The notes below the pieces were generated by a model, which was not told the origin of the DNA, searched no databases, and worked only from the letters and a program-made list of their open reading frames with translations. Shown here in pieces: positions 55,680 to 64,000 of a stretch of DNA of 64,000 nucleotides (its first letter is position 1; every line of letters starts with the position of its first letter). The DNA lies in the NCBI RefSeq assembly GCF_001507435.1, contig NZ_LMWH01000081.1, positions 121,874 to 185,873 of the forward strand, read 5' to 3'. The DNA comes from Streptomyces sp. NRRL F-5122 (GTDB lineage Bacteria; Actinomycetota; Actinomycetes; Streptomycetales; Streptomycetaceae). A program made the translations under genes and the position numbers.

Positions 55680-56870
55680 ATGACCACCGATCGGGGCGCG
55701 CCCCTCATCACGCTCGTCTGGACCGACCACATCACCGGCCACCGGGGCTACCTCGTCGTCGACCGCCTCGTCCGGGGCGTCGCCAGCGGCGGGCTGCGGA
55801 TGCGACCCGGCTGCACGCTGGACGAGGTCGCCGGGCTGGCCCGCGGCATGACCATGAAGGAGGCACTGCACTACAACCCCCGGGGCCGCTACGTCCCGCT
55901 GGGCGGCGCCAAGGGCGGCATCGACTGCGATCCCCGGGCCCCGGAGGCCTACGACGTCCTGGTGCGCTATCTGCGCGCGATGCGGCCGTACGTCGAGACG
56001 GTCTGGGCCACCGGGGAGGACCTGGGACTCACCCAGGACCTGGTGGACCGCGCGGCCGCCGAGGCGGGCCTGGTGTCGTCGATCCAGGCCGTGTACCCCC
56101 TGCTCACCGACGAGGCGGCGGCCCGGGAACGGCTCGCCGACGCCTTCGCCGTCGAGGTGGACGGGATCGGTCTGGACGCGCTGGTCGGCGGGTGCGGGGT
56201 CGCCGAGTCCGTGCTGACCGCCCTGGACCGGGCCGGCCTGCCGTATGCGGGCACCCGGGTGGCGGTGCAGGGCTTCGGCACCATGGGTGGGGCCACGGCG
56301 CGCTTCCTGGCACGTGCGGGACTGTCGGTCGTCGCGGTCGCCGATGTGAAGGGCACCGTCGCCCATCCCGACGGACTCGACGTGGAGGCGCTGCTCGCGG
56401 CGCGCGACGCCTACGGGACGGTGGACCGGGGGGCACTGCGCCCCGCCGACCGCGAACTGTCCGGGGACGCCTGGCTGTCGGCCGAGGCCGAGGTGCTGGT
56501 GCCCGCCGCGGTCTCGTACGCCATCGACACCGAGAACCAGGAGCACATCACCGCACGGTGGATCGTCGAGGCGGCCAACATGCCGGTGCTGCCCGAGGCG
56601 GAGGACCTGCTCGCCGCGCGCGGGGTGAGCGTGCTGCCGGACGTCGTGGTCAACTCCGGGACCAACGCCTGGTGGTGGTGGACGCTGTTCGGTGACGTGG
56701 GCGCCGACGCGGAGGAGGCCTTCGCCTACACACGACACTCGATGCGGGACCTGGTCGGCCGGATGCTGGACCGGGCGCAGGCCGACGGGACGAGTCCGCG
56801 GACGGCCGCGCACGCGCTCGTGGCGGACCGACTGCCGCTGATCGCCGAGCGGTTCGGCTGGTACCGGTGA
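55680..56870 (+). CDS. Glu/Leu/Phe/Val dehydrogenase family protein
   Basis: A 396-residue amino-acid dehydrogenase. It carries GGLRMRPGCTLDEVAGLARG, the catalytic-lysine region VPLGGAKGGIDCDP, the NAD motif VAVQGFGTMGGATARFLA and the C-terminal VVVNSGTNAWWWWTLF. The enzyme should oxidatively deaminate an amino acid to its 2-oxo acid (or the reverse) with NAD(P)+; which one is not clear, and the family name does not decide it. It lacks a ribosome site and appears leaderless. The TetR gene follows after 14 bp. Confidence 0.9.
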   Translation: MTTDRGAPLITLVWTDHITGHRGYLVVDRLVRGVASGGLRMRPGCTLDEVAGLARGMTMKEALHYNPRGRYVPLGGAKGGIDCDPRAPEAYDVLVRYLRAMRPYVETVWATGEDLGLTQDLVDRAAAEAGLVSSIQAVYPLLTDEAAARERLADAFAVEVDGIGLDALVGGCGVAESVLTALDRAGLPYAGTRVAVQGFGTMGGATARFLARAGLSVVAVADVKGTVAHPDGLDVEALLAARDAYGTVDRGALRPADRELSGDAWLSAEAEVLVPAAVSYAIDTENQEHITARWIVEAANMPVLPEAEDLLAARGVSVLPDVVVNSGTNAWWWWTLFGDVGADAEEAFAYTRHSMRDLVGRMLDRAQADGTSPRTAAHALVADRLPLIAERFGWYR

Positions 56871-56884
56871 CGTAGGGTTGCTGC

Positions 56885-57505
56885 GTGACGAGGGTGCGGT
56901 TGAGCGTGGCCCAGCGGCGTGAGGAACTGCTGCGGGCCGCCGTCGAGCAGATCGAGGCGCGGGGCGTCGCGGCGGTGCGGATCGCCGATGTGGCCTCGGC
57001 ACTCGGTGTGAGCAACGCACTGGTCCTGTACCACTTCTCGACCAAGGAGAAGCTGGTCGCGGAGGCGTTCGCGTACGCCGCCGAGGACGATCTGGCGCAT
57101 CTGCGCAAACTGCTCGGCCGCCGTACGTCGGCCCTGCGCCGCCTGCGTGCGGCGGTGCGCTGGTACGCGCCGACCGGGCAGGCCAAGGGCTGGCGGCTGT
57201 GGATCGAGGGCTGGGCGGCGTCACTGCGGGAGCCCGCGCTGCGCGAGGTCACGCGTGGCCTCGACCGGCAGTGGAAGGCCGGGATCACCGAGGTTCTGAT
57301 GGAAGGGGTCGCGGCCGGCGAGTTCCGGTGCGCCGACCCGGCGGGCACCGCTATACGGCTGACAGCGCTCCTCGACGGGCTGGCCGTGCAGATGACGGCG
57401 TACAAGGGCACGGTGGCGCGAGCACGGGCGCAGGAGTGGGTGGACGAGGCGCTCGCCCGCGAACTGGGAGTGGATCGCTCCGCGTTGACGGAGCCGAAGG
57501 GCTGA
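56885..57505 (+). CDS. TetR-family transcriptional regulator
   Basis: A 206-residue TetR/AcrR protein starting at GTG 56885. The N-terminal helix-turn-helix is RREELLRAAVEQIEARGVAA-VRIADVASALGVSNALVLYH-FSTKEKLVAEAF (about 10-57); the C-terminal part resembles BetI-type ligand domains. It is cotranscribed with the dehydrogenase gene and may bind the palindrome at 55651 (inference). Confidence 0.9.
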   Translation: MTRVRLSVAQRREELLRAAVEQIEARGVAAVRIADVASALGVSNALVLYHFSTKEKLVAEAFAYAAEDDLAHLRKLLGRRTSALRRLRAAVRWYAPTGQAKGWRLWIEGWAASLREPALREVTRGLDRQWKAGITEVLMEGVAAGEFRCADPAGTAIRLTALLDGLAVQMTAYKGTVARARAQEWVDEALARELGVDRSALTEPKG

Positions 57506-57554
57506 CGCCGGTCTGGTCCGCCGGGTCGGCGGCACGCGTCGACGCGGTACGGGT

Positions 57555-57600
57555 CGGCGCGTGCCCGGTCCCGGCACATCCGGGCCCCGGGCACGCGCCG
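57555..57600. terminator. Bidirectional hairpin between tetR and the GDSL gene
   Basis: CGGCGCGTGCCCGG and CCGGGCACGCGCCG are perfect 14-bp arms around an 18-base loop, between two convergent stop codons. Confidence 0.75.
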
Positions 57601-57625
57601 GCCCGTACCGGCAAGAGGGGCCGGT

Positions 57626-58444
57626 TCAGACCGCCTTCGCGATGCGCATCTTGATGTCGTCCGGCGACAGGGCGCCCTTCGCCACGACACGGTCCCCCGA
57701 GGACTCGCCGCGCAACCGCCGTCCGATCCACGGGACCAGGTACTCACGCGCCCAGTGGATGTCGTCGCGCCGTACCTCGAGCGTGCCGCGCGGCGGCAGC
57801 GGCGGCCAGGCCTGGTCGGGGTCGGCGGGCACCTCGACGCCGAGCACCTGTCCCGCCCGCAGGGCGACGCGGGTGTGCCCCTCGGGCGAGAGGTGCAGAC
57901 GGTCGTCGTCCCAGGCGCGCCGGTCCTGGACGGTCTTCAGCGACCACAGGTCGAGCACCGGGCAGCCGTACCGGTCGGCGATCGCCCGGACATGCCCGTT
58001 GTACGTGGCGATCTTGCCCCGCAGATGCTTGAGCACGGGGACACCGCGGGTGTCGAAGCCCGTCGTCACCATCACCGTGCCGACCGCGGAGGTCAGGGCG
58101 GCGATGGCATGCTCGAAGCGCTCGGCGACGTCGTCGGGGTCGGTGCCCGGCCGGATGATGTCGTTCCCGCCCGCGCAGAAGGACACGAGGTCCGGGGCGA
58201 GTTCGACGGCCTTCGGTAGCTGGTGCGCGACGATCTGGTCGAGCAGTTTGCCACGCACGGCGAGGTTCGTGTACGTGAAGGCGCCTTCGGGCCGCCGATC
58301 GGCGAGGAGCACCGCGAACCGGTCGGCCCAGCCGACGAACTGCCCGTCGGGGCCGGGATCGCCGACGCCCTCGGTGAAGCTGTCCCCCACCGCCACGTAC
58401 GACCCGATCACTGATCTGTTGTCACTCTTCGAATCGTCTGCCAC
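57626..58444 (-). CDS. SGNH/GDSL-type hydrolase
   Basis: A 272-residue esterase/lipase of the SGNH fold. Block I is VAVGDSFTEGVGD (nucleophile Ser), block III CAGGNDI (Asn) and block V WDDDRLHLSPEGH (Asp and His), so the catalytic triad is complete. No signal peptide; it acts inside the cell. It probably cleaves ester or thioester bonds, exact substrate unknown. The gene converges with the TetR gene. Confidence 0.93.
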   Translation of the reverse strand: MADDSKSDNRSVIGSYVAVGDSFTEGVGDPGPDGQFVGWADRFAVLLADRRPEGAFTYTNLAVRGKLLDQIVAHQLPKAVELAPDLVSFCAGGNDIIRPGTDPDDVAERFEHAIAALTSAVGTVMVTTGFDTRGVPVLKHLRGKIATYNGHVRAIADRYGCPVLDLWSLKTVQDRRAWDDDRLHLSPEGHTRVALRAGQVLGVEVPADPDQAWPPLPPRGTLEVRRDDIHWAREYLVPWIGRRLRGESSGDRVVAKGALSPDDIKMRIAKAV

Positions 58445-58753
58445 GTCGGTCCATGATTCACCTTGCGATGTGAGCTACGCGACCGTAGGCAGGGGTTGAC
58501 GGACGGTGAGATAAGCCACGCGCCGAATTCGGTCCGATCCGGAATAACGCTCCCATCGCCGATGTTGGTGGAGCCACTGCACACGGCGGCCGGGACGTGC
58601 CGCCGGCGGTCGCGGTCGCCGGGCACGGTCCGGGGTCTTGACCGCAGGACGGCGGGCAGATCGCCGTCGATCATCGGCCGACAAACCCATGTCGTATCGT
58701 CGAAGCGCGGCCCGTCGGCGAGCAGCGCCGACGGACGGATGGGAGGAGCCCTC
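58445..58753. other. Divergent region between GDSL and phosphatase genes
   Basis: About 309 bp with no supported gene; it must carry both promoters. GGAAT-N18-GTT at 58541-58566 has the sigma-R form but such a match is expected by chance in a window this size. Confidence 0.4.
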
Positions 58754-59551
58754 GTGACGCAGCAGGTCCCGTCGACCGAGCCCGAGCTGACCGGGGTGCG
58801 CAACTTCCGCGACGTGGGCGGTCTGCCGACCGTGGACGGGCGGCGCGTGCGGCACGGAGTGCTCTTCCGGAGCGGCCACCTCGCCCATGCGACGGAGAAG
58901 GACGCGGCGTTCCTCGGCTCCCTCGGCCTGCACACGGTCTTCGACTTCCGCAATGCGGCGGACAAGAAGCTCGAGGGGCCCGACGTCGAGCTCCCCGGGG
59001 TGCGCAACGTCAGTCTTCCGCTCACCGATCCGGCGGACGGGGCCGAGTTCTGGAAGATGGTCAGGGACGGCAACATCGAGCAGCTGCGCACGCTCCTCGC
59101 CGAGGGCAAGGCCGCGAACCGCATGATCGTCTCCTACCGCACCATCATCCGGGAGCGCACGGCCGAACACTCCCAGGTGCTGCGCTCCCTGGCCGAGGAC
59201 AGCGTGCCCGCGCTGATGCACTGCGCGGCCGGCAAGGACCGCGCGGGACTGTCGATCGCGGTGACGCTGCTGGCCCTCGGGGTCGAGCGGGAGGCGATCG
59301 TCGCGGACTACCTGGAGTCCAACGCGAAGCACCGCCGCTACAAGGTGCACCGCAACGGTTCGTCGCCCGACACGTACTCCCCCGAGGTGATGGAGCTGCT
59401 CAGCCCGCTCTTCGACGCGCGCGCCGAGTACCTGGCGGCGGCGATCGACACCGTCGAGGAGACCTGGGGCGGTGTCGAGGACTATCTGGAGCGCGGGCTC
59501 GGGCTCACGCCGGCGGTGCGGGAGCGGCTGCGCGGTCGCCTGCTGGACTGA
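58754..59551 (+). CDS. Tyrosine-protein phosphatase (Y_phosphatase3 family)
   Basis: A 265-residue protein phosphatase. The P-loop HCAAGKDRAGLS (Cys at about 157, Arg at about 162) has the CX5R form; GVRNFRDVGGLPT at the N-terminus and VFDFRNAADK are diagnostic for the bacterial Y_phosphatase3 (MptpB/IphP-like) family. Members can also act on phosphoinositides. Start is GTG 58754 behind GGGAGGAG; an ATG 15 bases upstream would place the ribosome site inside the gene. Confidence 0.93.
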   Translation: MTQQVPSTEPELTGVRNFRDVGGLPTVDGRRVRHGVLFRSGHLAHATEKDAAFLGSLGLHTVFDFRNAADKKLEGPDVELPGVRNVSLPLTDPADGAEFWKMVRDGNIEQLRTLLAEGKAANRMIVSYRTIIRERTAEHSQVLRSLAEDSVPALMHCAAGKDRAGLSIAVTLLALGVEREAIVADYLESNAKHRRYKVHRNGSSPDTYSPEVMELLSPLFDARAEYLAAAIDTVEETWGGVEDYLERGLGLTPAVRERLRGRLLD

Positions 59552-59581
59552 GAGCCGCCCGCGCCGCCGCGAAAGGGCCGG

Positions 59582-59731
59582 TCACTTCGCGCCCACCTCG
59601 AACAGCAGATAGACGAAACCGGCGAAGAGGTGGCCGACGGCGATGTAGATGATCAGGCGGACCCACAGGGCGCGGGGGAACTTCTCCTCCATGTCCCTGC
59701 GCTGGGGGCGGGTCTCCGGCTGTTCGGTCAT
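59582..59731 (-). CDS. Small single-pass membrane protein, 49 aa
   Basis: A hydrophilic N-terminus (TEQPETRPQRRDMEEKFPRA) and one membrane helix (about 23-45, ALWVRLIIYIAVGHLFAGFV). Its ATG overlaps the stop of the XRE-cupin regulator gene. The XRE-plus-small-hydrophobic-protein pair recurs in Streptomyces beside hopanoid genes, as far as I recall, under a DUF6126 label. Function unknown. Confidence 0.85.
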   Translation of the reverse strand: MTEQPETRPQRRDMEEKFPRALWVRLIIYIAVGHLFAGFVYLLFEVGAK

Positions 59732-60345
59732 GGCATTTCTCCAGGGGTGGGTCCGAGGCACAACGTGGCGGTCGGGCTCTGCAGCAGGGTGTGGACGAAG
59801 AGCAGATCGGTGCCGCCGTGGTCGACGGCGGCGATGCGGTGCGGGGTCAGTGAGTCGAAGTGCGCGCTGTCCCCGGTTGCGAGCACATGAGTGGTGTCCC
59901 CCAGCCGCAGGCGCAGCCGCCCGCTCAGCACGTACAGCCACTCCTCGCCGGGGTGGACGCGCACGATGTCGCCCTGCGCGCCGTGCGGGACGTGGACGCG
60001 GAGCGCCTGCATGCCGCGGCCCGGTGCGCCGGCCTGCCAGTACGTCCAGCCGCCCGCCCGGGTCGGCTCCATGTCGGGGGCGCGGACGACCGCCTCCTGG
60101 TCGGCGACGGTCTCGCCGAGCAGTTCGGAGACGGTCGTACCGTAGATACGGGCGAGCGCGAGCAGCATCGGCAGCGAGGGCTGGCGCTGCCCGGTCTCGA
60201 GCCGGGAGAGGTGCGCGGGCGAGAGCCCGGCGGCACGGGCCGCGGCCTCGAGGGTGAGCGAGGCTCGGCGCCGCAGCGCGCGCAGCTGCGGCGCGACGGC
60301 GGTAAGGTCCTCGCCGGGCCCGGCCTCGTTCTCGGGAGAGCTCAT
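59728..60345 (-). CDS. XRE-family regulator with cupin domain
   Basis: A 205-residue regulator: helix-turn-helix (about 22-75: LTLEAAARAAGLSPAHLSRL, QRQPSLPMLLALARIYGT) plus a cupin barrel (about 120-195: VRVHPGEEWLYVLSGRLRLR, GDSAHFDSLTPHRI). It likely senses a small molecule. Two strong palindromes lie directly upstream and suggest self-control. It sits next to the aminotransferase and dxs on the same strand and is translationally coupled to the 49-aa membrane protein. Confidence 0.93.
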   Translation of the reverse strand: MSSPENEAGPGEDLTAVAPQLRALRRRASLTLEAAARAAGLSPAHLSRLETGQRQPSLPMLLALARIYGTTVSELLGETVADQEAVVRAPDMEPTRAGGWTYWQAGAPGRGMQALRVHVPHGAQGDIVRVHPGEEWLYVLSGRLRLRLGDTTHVLATGDSAHFDSLTPHRIAAVDHGGTDLLFVHTLLQSPTATLCLGPTPGEMP

Positions 60346-60365
60346 GCTCTCTATTCAGCCGCAGG

Positions 60366-60401
60366 TTTGCCTCTGCGGCAAATTTCTTGCCTCAGAGGCA
60401 A
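60366..60401 (-). promoter_or_regulatory. Tandem operators of the XRE-cupin gene
   Basis: TTTGCCTCTGCGGCAAA (60366-60382) and TTGCCTCAGAGGCAA (60387-60401) are near-identical palindromes whose centres are 20 bp (two helical turns) apart. They begin 20 bp upstream of the regulator ATG and follow the aminotransferase stop within 20 bp. This is the layout of an autoregulated operator. Confidence 0.75.
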
Positions 60402-60420
60402 AGCCCCTCCGGTGCGCGCC

Positions 60421-61818
60421 TCAGCGGTTGGCCACCGCCTGCTTGATCAGGGTCTTTCCGAAGTCCCACATCAGTCCGCCACCGTGCGCGTCGTCCATGA
60501 CGGCGGTGAAGGCCTCCACGAACCGGTCCACGTCCCGCTCGTCGATGGTCAGCGGCGGGATCAGCTTGATCACCTCCAGATGGTCGCCGGAGACCTGGGT
60601 GAGGATCCGGTGCCGTTGCAGCAGCGGGACGACGACCATCTGTGCGAACAGCCCCTTGCGGGCCGCCTGGAGCATGGTCCACCGGCCGCGCAGCTTCAGT
60701 GAGCTGGGCCTGCCGAACTCGATCCCGATCATGAGTCCACGCCCGCGTACGTCGCTGAGCAGCTCGTACTTGTCGACAAGCGTGGCCAGACGGGATTTCA
60801 GCTGCTCCCCCACGGCGAGGGCGTTCGCGACGATCTGCTCGTCCTCCATGGCGGAGAGAACCGCGAGCCCGGCCGCCATCGCCTGCGCGTTCGATCCGAA
60901 ACTCGCCGAGTGCACCAGCACCCGGTCCATGGACGAGTAGACCTTCTTGAAGATCCATTCCTTGCCCAGGGTGGCGCCGACCGGTACATAGCCACCGGAC
61001 AGCGCCTTCGCCACGCACACCAGGTCCGGCTCGACGCCGCCCTCGTGCTGGTAGGCGTAGAAGTCCCCGGTACGGCCGAGACCGGTCTGCACCTCGTCCG
61101 CGATCAGCAGGGCCTTGTGCTTGTGCAGCAGCTCCTGCGCGGCCTGGAGATAGCCGGGCGGCGCCTCGTGGACGCCCTTGCCCTGGATGGGCTCGACGAT
61201 GAGGGCCGCCACGTCCCCCTTCCGGAGTTCCCGTGCCAGGGCGTCGAGATCGCCCAGCGGCACCGCCGTGTCGGGCAGCAGCGGTGCGAACCCGTCGCGG
61301 AAGCCGCGCTCGCCGTTCACCGACAGCGAGCCGGTGGTCAGACCGTGGAAGGCGTGCTCGCAGTACAGGACGCGCGGCTTGCCGGTGGCGAAGCGGGCGA
61401 ACTTCAGCGCGGTCTCGACCGCCTCGGTTCCGCTGTTGCCGAAGAACACCCTGTCCATGTGCGGACTGTGGCTCAGCAGCTTCTCCGCCAGCAGCCCGGG
61501 CAGCGGCTGGCAGTCGAAGCGGGTGAGGTCGGCGAGCTGTGCGTCCAGGACGTCGTGCAGCGCCTTGCGGACCACGGGGTGGTGGCGGCCGAGGCCCATC
61601 ACCCCGAACCCGGCGAGCATGTCCAGGTAGTCGTTGCCGTCGGCGTCCCAGAAGTGGGCGCCCTCGGCCCGCTCGTAGACCTTGTCGAAGCCGATGGTGT
61701 GGAGCATGCGCGGGAGCTGGTGGTTGAGATACCTGGTGTGCAGCTCGTAGCGCTCGGCCCCGCGCTCGGCCAGGAGTGCTCCGAGATCGAAGTCGCGGTT
61801 CCCGGAAGGGGTGGTCAT
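60421..61818 (-). CDS. hpnO: Class-III aminotransferase of the hopanoid cluster (HpnO-like)
   Basis: A 465-residue PLP-dependent aminotransferase. [11 protein letters not shown] and the PLP-lysine region [20 protein letters not shown] are diagnostic, together with [18 protein letters not shown] and [15 protein letters not shown]. Located immediately after dxs with an ATGA overlap, in the order known from Streptomyces hopanoid clusters, it fits HpnO, which forms aminobacteriohopanetriol. A general ornithine or acetylornithine aminotransferase role is the alternative. Confidence 0.88.
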   Translation of the reverse strand: MTTPSGNRDFDLGALLAERGAERYELHTRYLNHQLPRMLHTIGFDKVYERAEGAHFWDADGNDYLDMLAGFGVMGLGRHHPVVRKALHDVLDAQLADLTRFDCQPLPGLLAEKLLSHSPHMDRVFFGNSGTEAVETALKFARFATGKPRVLYCEHAFHGLTTGSLSVNGERGFRDGFAPLLPDTAVPLGDLDALARELRKGDVAALIVEPIQGKGVHEAPPGYLQAAQELLHKHKALLIADEVQTGLGRTGDFYAYQHEGGVEPDLVCVAKALSGGYVPVGATLGKEWIFKKVYSSMDRVLVHSASFGSNAQAMAAGLAVLSAMEDEQIVANALAVGEQLKSRLATLVDKYELLSDVRGRGLMIGIEFGRPSSLKLRGRWTMLQAARKGLFAQMVVVPLLQRHRILTQVSGDHLEVIKLIPPLTIDERDVDRFVEAFTAVMDDAHGGGLMWDFGKTLIKQAVANR

Positions 61819-63710
61819 TCGTGCTTCTCCTTGGACGGCTCATCCTTGACGGCCAGGCTCGCGCTGATCCGCCCCGCGACCTCGACGGGTGTGAGCCCGA
61901 TGTCGGCGAGCAACTCGCCCCGCTTGGCGTGCGCGAGGAACTGCTCCGGGATCCCGAAGCGCCGCACCGGCACGTCGACGTCGGCGTCCGAGAGCGCCAG
62001 GGCGACCCCTGAGCCGACGCCCGCGGCTCTGCTGTTGTCCTCGACGACCGCGACGAGGCGGTGTTCGGCGGCCAGGCCCGGGAGCGCGGGGTCGACGGGT
62101 TTGACCCAGCGGGGGTCGACGACCGTGCAGCCGATGCCGCGCGCCTGGAGCAGCTCCGCGGCCTGGAGGCAGACGGGAGCCATGACGCCGACGGCCACCA
62201 TGAGCACCTCAGGGCGGTCGGCGCGGTGCAGGACATCAAGGCCGCCCACCCGGTCCACCGCCGGGATCGCCGGACCCACCGACTCCTTCGGGAAACGGAT
62301 CAGGGTGGGCGCGTCGTCGACGGCGACCGCCTCCCGCAGCTGCGCGCGCAACTGGTCGGCATCGCGTGGCGCGGCGATCCTGAGGCCCGGCACCACCTGC
62401 AGCACAGACATGTCCCACATGCCGTTGTGCGACGGTCCGTCGACGCCCGTCACCCCGGCGCGGTCCAGCACGAACGTCACACCGCAGCGGTGCAGGGCCA
62501 CGTCCATGAGGAGCTGGTCGAAGGCACGGTTGAGGAACGTCGCGTAGACGGCGACGACCGGATGGAGTCCTCCTGTCGCAAGGCCGGCCGCGGAGACGGC
62601 CGCGTGCTGCTCGGCGATGCCCACGTCCCACACCCGGTCCGGAAAGCGCTCGGCGAACTTGGTCAGGCCCACCGGGTGCAGCATGGCCGCCGTGATCGCC
62701 ACGACGTCCTCGCGCTCCTCGCCGATCCGGGCGATCTCGTCCCCGAAGACCGACGTCCACGACGGCCCGCCCGAGGGCGCGAGGGGCTCGCAGGTGAGCG
62801 GGTCCATCACGCCGACCGTGTGGAAGTGGTCCTCCTCGTGGGCGAGCGCGGGCTCGTAGCCGCGGCCCTTCTCGGTGAGGCAGTGGATCAGCACCGGACC
62901 GTGGAAGCGCTTGGCGCGCCGCAGCGCCGACTCGACGGCCCGGATGTCGTGTCCGTCGATCGGGCCGACGTACTTCAGCCCCAGGTCCTCGAACAGGCCC
63001 TGGGGCGCGAACGCGTCCTTGAAGCCCTTCTTGGCGCCGTGCAGGGCCTCGTAGACGGTGGTGCCGACGACGGGTGTGCGCTGGAGCACGTCCTTGCCCC
63101 AGGCCAGCACCTTCTCGTAGCCGTCGGTCGTCCGCAGGGTGGCCAGATGGTTGGCGAGGCCGCCTATGGTCGGCGCGTACGAGCGCTCGTTGTCGTTGAC
63201 GACGACGATGAGCGGGCGGTCCTTGGCCGCGGCGATGTTGTTGAGCGCCTCCCAGGCCATGCCGCCGGTGAGGGCGCCGTCGCCGATGACCGCGACGACA
63301 TGGCCCTTCTCCCCCTGCACCTGACGGGCCTTGGCAAGCCCGTCGGCCCAGCCGAGTGCGGTCGACGCGTGACTGTTCTCGATGATGTCGTGCTCGGACT
63401 CCTCGCGGGAGGGATAGCCGGAGAGGCCGCCCTTGCCGCGCAGCTTGGAGAAGTCCTGACGCCCTGTCAGCAACTTGTGCACATAGCTCTGGTGGCCGGT
63501 GTCCCACAGGATGCGGTCGACCGGTGACTCGAAGGCCCGGTGGAGCGCGATGGAGAGTTCCACCACCCCCAGATTGGGCCCCAGGTGACCGCCCGTCCTG
63601 GCGACCGCGTGGACCAGGAACTCCCTGATCTCCTCGGCCAGTCGGCCCAGCTCCGCCTCGGACAGCGCCTTCAGGTCGCGTGGTCCCCGGATGCTCTCCA
63701 GAATCGTCAC
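61815..63710 (-). CDS. dxs: 1-deoxy-D-xylulose-5-phosphate synthase
   Basis: A 631-residue transketolase-like enzyme that condenses pyruvate and glyceraldehyde 3-phosphate, the first step of the MEP isoprenoid pathway. The thiamin site [52 protein letters not shown] and [19 protein letters not shown] (catalytic His) are all present. GTG 63710 follows GGGGAGG; upstream codons in the frame are not coding. It lies between ispG and the aminotransferase gene and supplies isoprenoid precursor for hopanoids. Confidence 0.97.
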   Translation of the reverse strand: MTILESIRGPRDLKALSEAELGRLAEEIREFLVHAVARTGGHLGPNLGVVELSIALHRAFESPVDRILWDTGHQSYVHKLLTGRQDFSKLRGKGGLSGYPSREESEHDIIENSHASTALGWADGLAKARQVQGEKGHVVAVIGDGALTGGMAWEALNNIAAAKDRPLIVVVNDNERSYAPTIGGLANHLATLRTTDGYEKVLAWGKDVLQRTPVVGTTVYEALHGAKKGFKDAFAPQGLFEDLGLKYVGPIDGHDIRAVESALRRAKRFHGPVLIHCLTEKGRGYEPALAHEEDHFHTVGVMDPLTCEPLAPSGGPSWTSVFGDEIARIGEEREDVVAITAAMLHPVGLTKFAERFPDRVWDVGIAEQHAAVSAAGLATGGLHPVVAVYATFLNRAFDQLLMDVALHRCGVTFVLDRAGVTGVDGPSHNGMWDMSVLQVVPGLRIAAPRDADQLRAQLREAVAVDDAPTLIRFPKESVGPAIPAVDRVGGLDVLHRADRPEVLMVAVGVMAPVCLQAAELLQARGIGCTVVDPRWVKPVDPALPGLAAEHRLVAVVEDNSRAAGVGSGVALALSDADVDVPVRRFGIPEQFLAHAKRGELLADIGLTPVEVAGRISASLAVKDEPSKEKHE

Positions 63711-63776
63711 GCTCGGGCCTCCCCTATTTTTCGAATCGCCTCCTGAGCGCAGAAGCCGGTGTCGAGAAGGCGACCA

Positions 63777-63799
63777 GGCCCGGCCCTGAGGGCCGGGCC
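63777..63799 (-). terminator. Hairpin between ispG and dxs
   Basis: GGCCCGGCCC-TGA-GGGCCGGGCC is a perfect 10-bp stem within an outer 7-bp GAGAAGG/CCTTCTC stem. It lies between the ispG stop and the dxs start on the same strand, so it may terminate or attenuate readthrough. Confidence 0.7.
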
Positions 63800-63859
63800 C
63801 GCACGTCGTCACCTTCTCGGCACCGTCGCGCTCCTTCACATCACTCACTGGTAAGTCGT

Positions 63860-64000
63860 TCAAGCGACCGTGACGCCCTGGGCCCCTGGCGTGGTGACGG
63901 CCGGCTCGCCGGATGCGACGCCGTCCTTCTCCATCTGCTCGGCGAGCTTCATGGCCTCCTCGATCAGGGTCTCCACGATCTTCGACTCGGGCACCGTCTT
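63860..64000 (-). CDS. ispG: IspG (GcpE), C-terminal 46 residues only
   Basis: The window cuts this gene; only its end is here. The fragment [20 protein letters not shown] followed by [15 protein letters not shown] is the characteristic C-terminus of actinobacterial (E)-4-hydroxy-3-methylbut-2-enyl-diphosphate synthase, an iron-sulfur enzyme of the MEP pathway. The stop is at 63860-63862. With dxs next, this is the isoprenoid supply part of the hopanoid cluster. Confidence 0.9.
   Translation of the reverse strand, partial: KTVPESKIVETLIEEAMKLAEQMEKDGVASGEPAVTTPGAQGVTVA

Noticed and set aside
53772..57224. 1150-codon open frame on the minus strand
   Set aside because: It is antisense to four well-supported genes and shows no motif; long antisense frames are common at this GC content.
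58541..58566. GGAAT-N18-GTT, a sigma-R-type promoter form before the phosphatase gene
   Set aside because: About two such matches are expected by chance in 128 kb of strand, it is almost 190 bp from the start codon, and nothing else supports it.

Overview
The window reads as a piece of a Streptomyces chromosome. It is very GC-rich with GC-saturated third codon positions, and it carries lineage-typical genes: conservon-type signalling operons, a WhiB-family regulator, a HelR-type RNA polymerase helicase with an upstream rifamycin-associated element, F420-type oxidoreductases and a hopanoid-cluster end. No phage, plasmid, CRISPR array or intact insertion sequence is visible. About 60 genes are supported, mostly accessory-metabolism and signalling genes.

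Left part (1-27 kb). The left edge is the N-terminal part of a nitrate/nitrite-sensor kinase (conservon type), followed by a three-repeat MHYT membrane sensor, a methyltransferase, an MpaB-like (DUF2236) protein, two unknown proteins, a secreted tannase/feruloyl-esterase-like hydrolase and two small membrane proteins. Next comes a xylose module: xylA diverging from xylB-xylR around a perfect palindrome. An amino-acid permease overlaps an acetamidase gene, followed by a Tat-exported amidase. A GAF-domain regulator and an aldehyde dehydrogenase flank a three-copy 73-bp tandem repeat. Then follow a small secreted protein, IclR-glpK (glycerol kinase), an anti-sigma-like ATPase, an unknown 384-aa protein, an LLM oxidoreductase, an isochorismatase-family hydrolase and the first tRNA-Pro(GGG).

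Middle (26-44 kb). Cobalamin genes cobF and cobK converge. They are followed by a HAD phosphatase, a TauE/SafE permease, helR with a rifamycin-associated element and a coupled leader ORF, a thiolase with a palindrome at its start site, and an overlapping whiB-dps pair with a sigma-B-like promoter. DUF3140 follows, then a TPP riboswitch driving a pyrimidine permease and thiD, a CTG-start ion permease, a 6-phosphogluconate dehydrogenase gene broken by a one-base frameshift, a DUF1345 membrane protein, an ABC exporter and a second, identical tRNA-Pro(GGG).

Right part (44-64 kb). This holds an XRE-cupin/GNAT pair, a LysR gene, the threonine-degradation pair tdh-kbl, and a complete conservon (sensor kinase, roadblock, DUF742, GTPase) extended by an overlapping GAF gene. 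Then come an MBL-fold hydrolase, a CMD-family protein, a Glu/Leu/Phe/Val dehydrogenase with a TetR regulator and operator-like palindrome, a GDSL hydrolase and a tyrosine phosphatase. The window ends in the isoprenoid/hopanoid block ispG-dxs-aminotransferase, followed on the same strand by an XRE-cupin regulator and a 49-aa membrane protein preceded by two tandem palindromes.

Functional assignments rest on translated sequence and motif recognition only. No database search was run.
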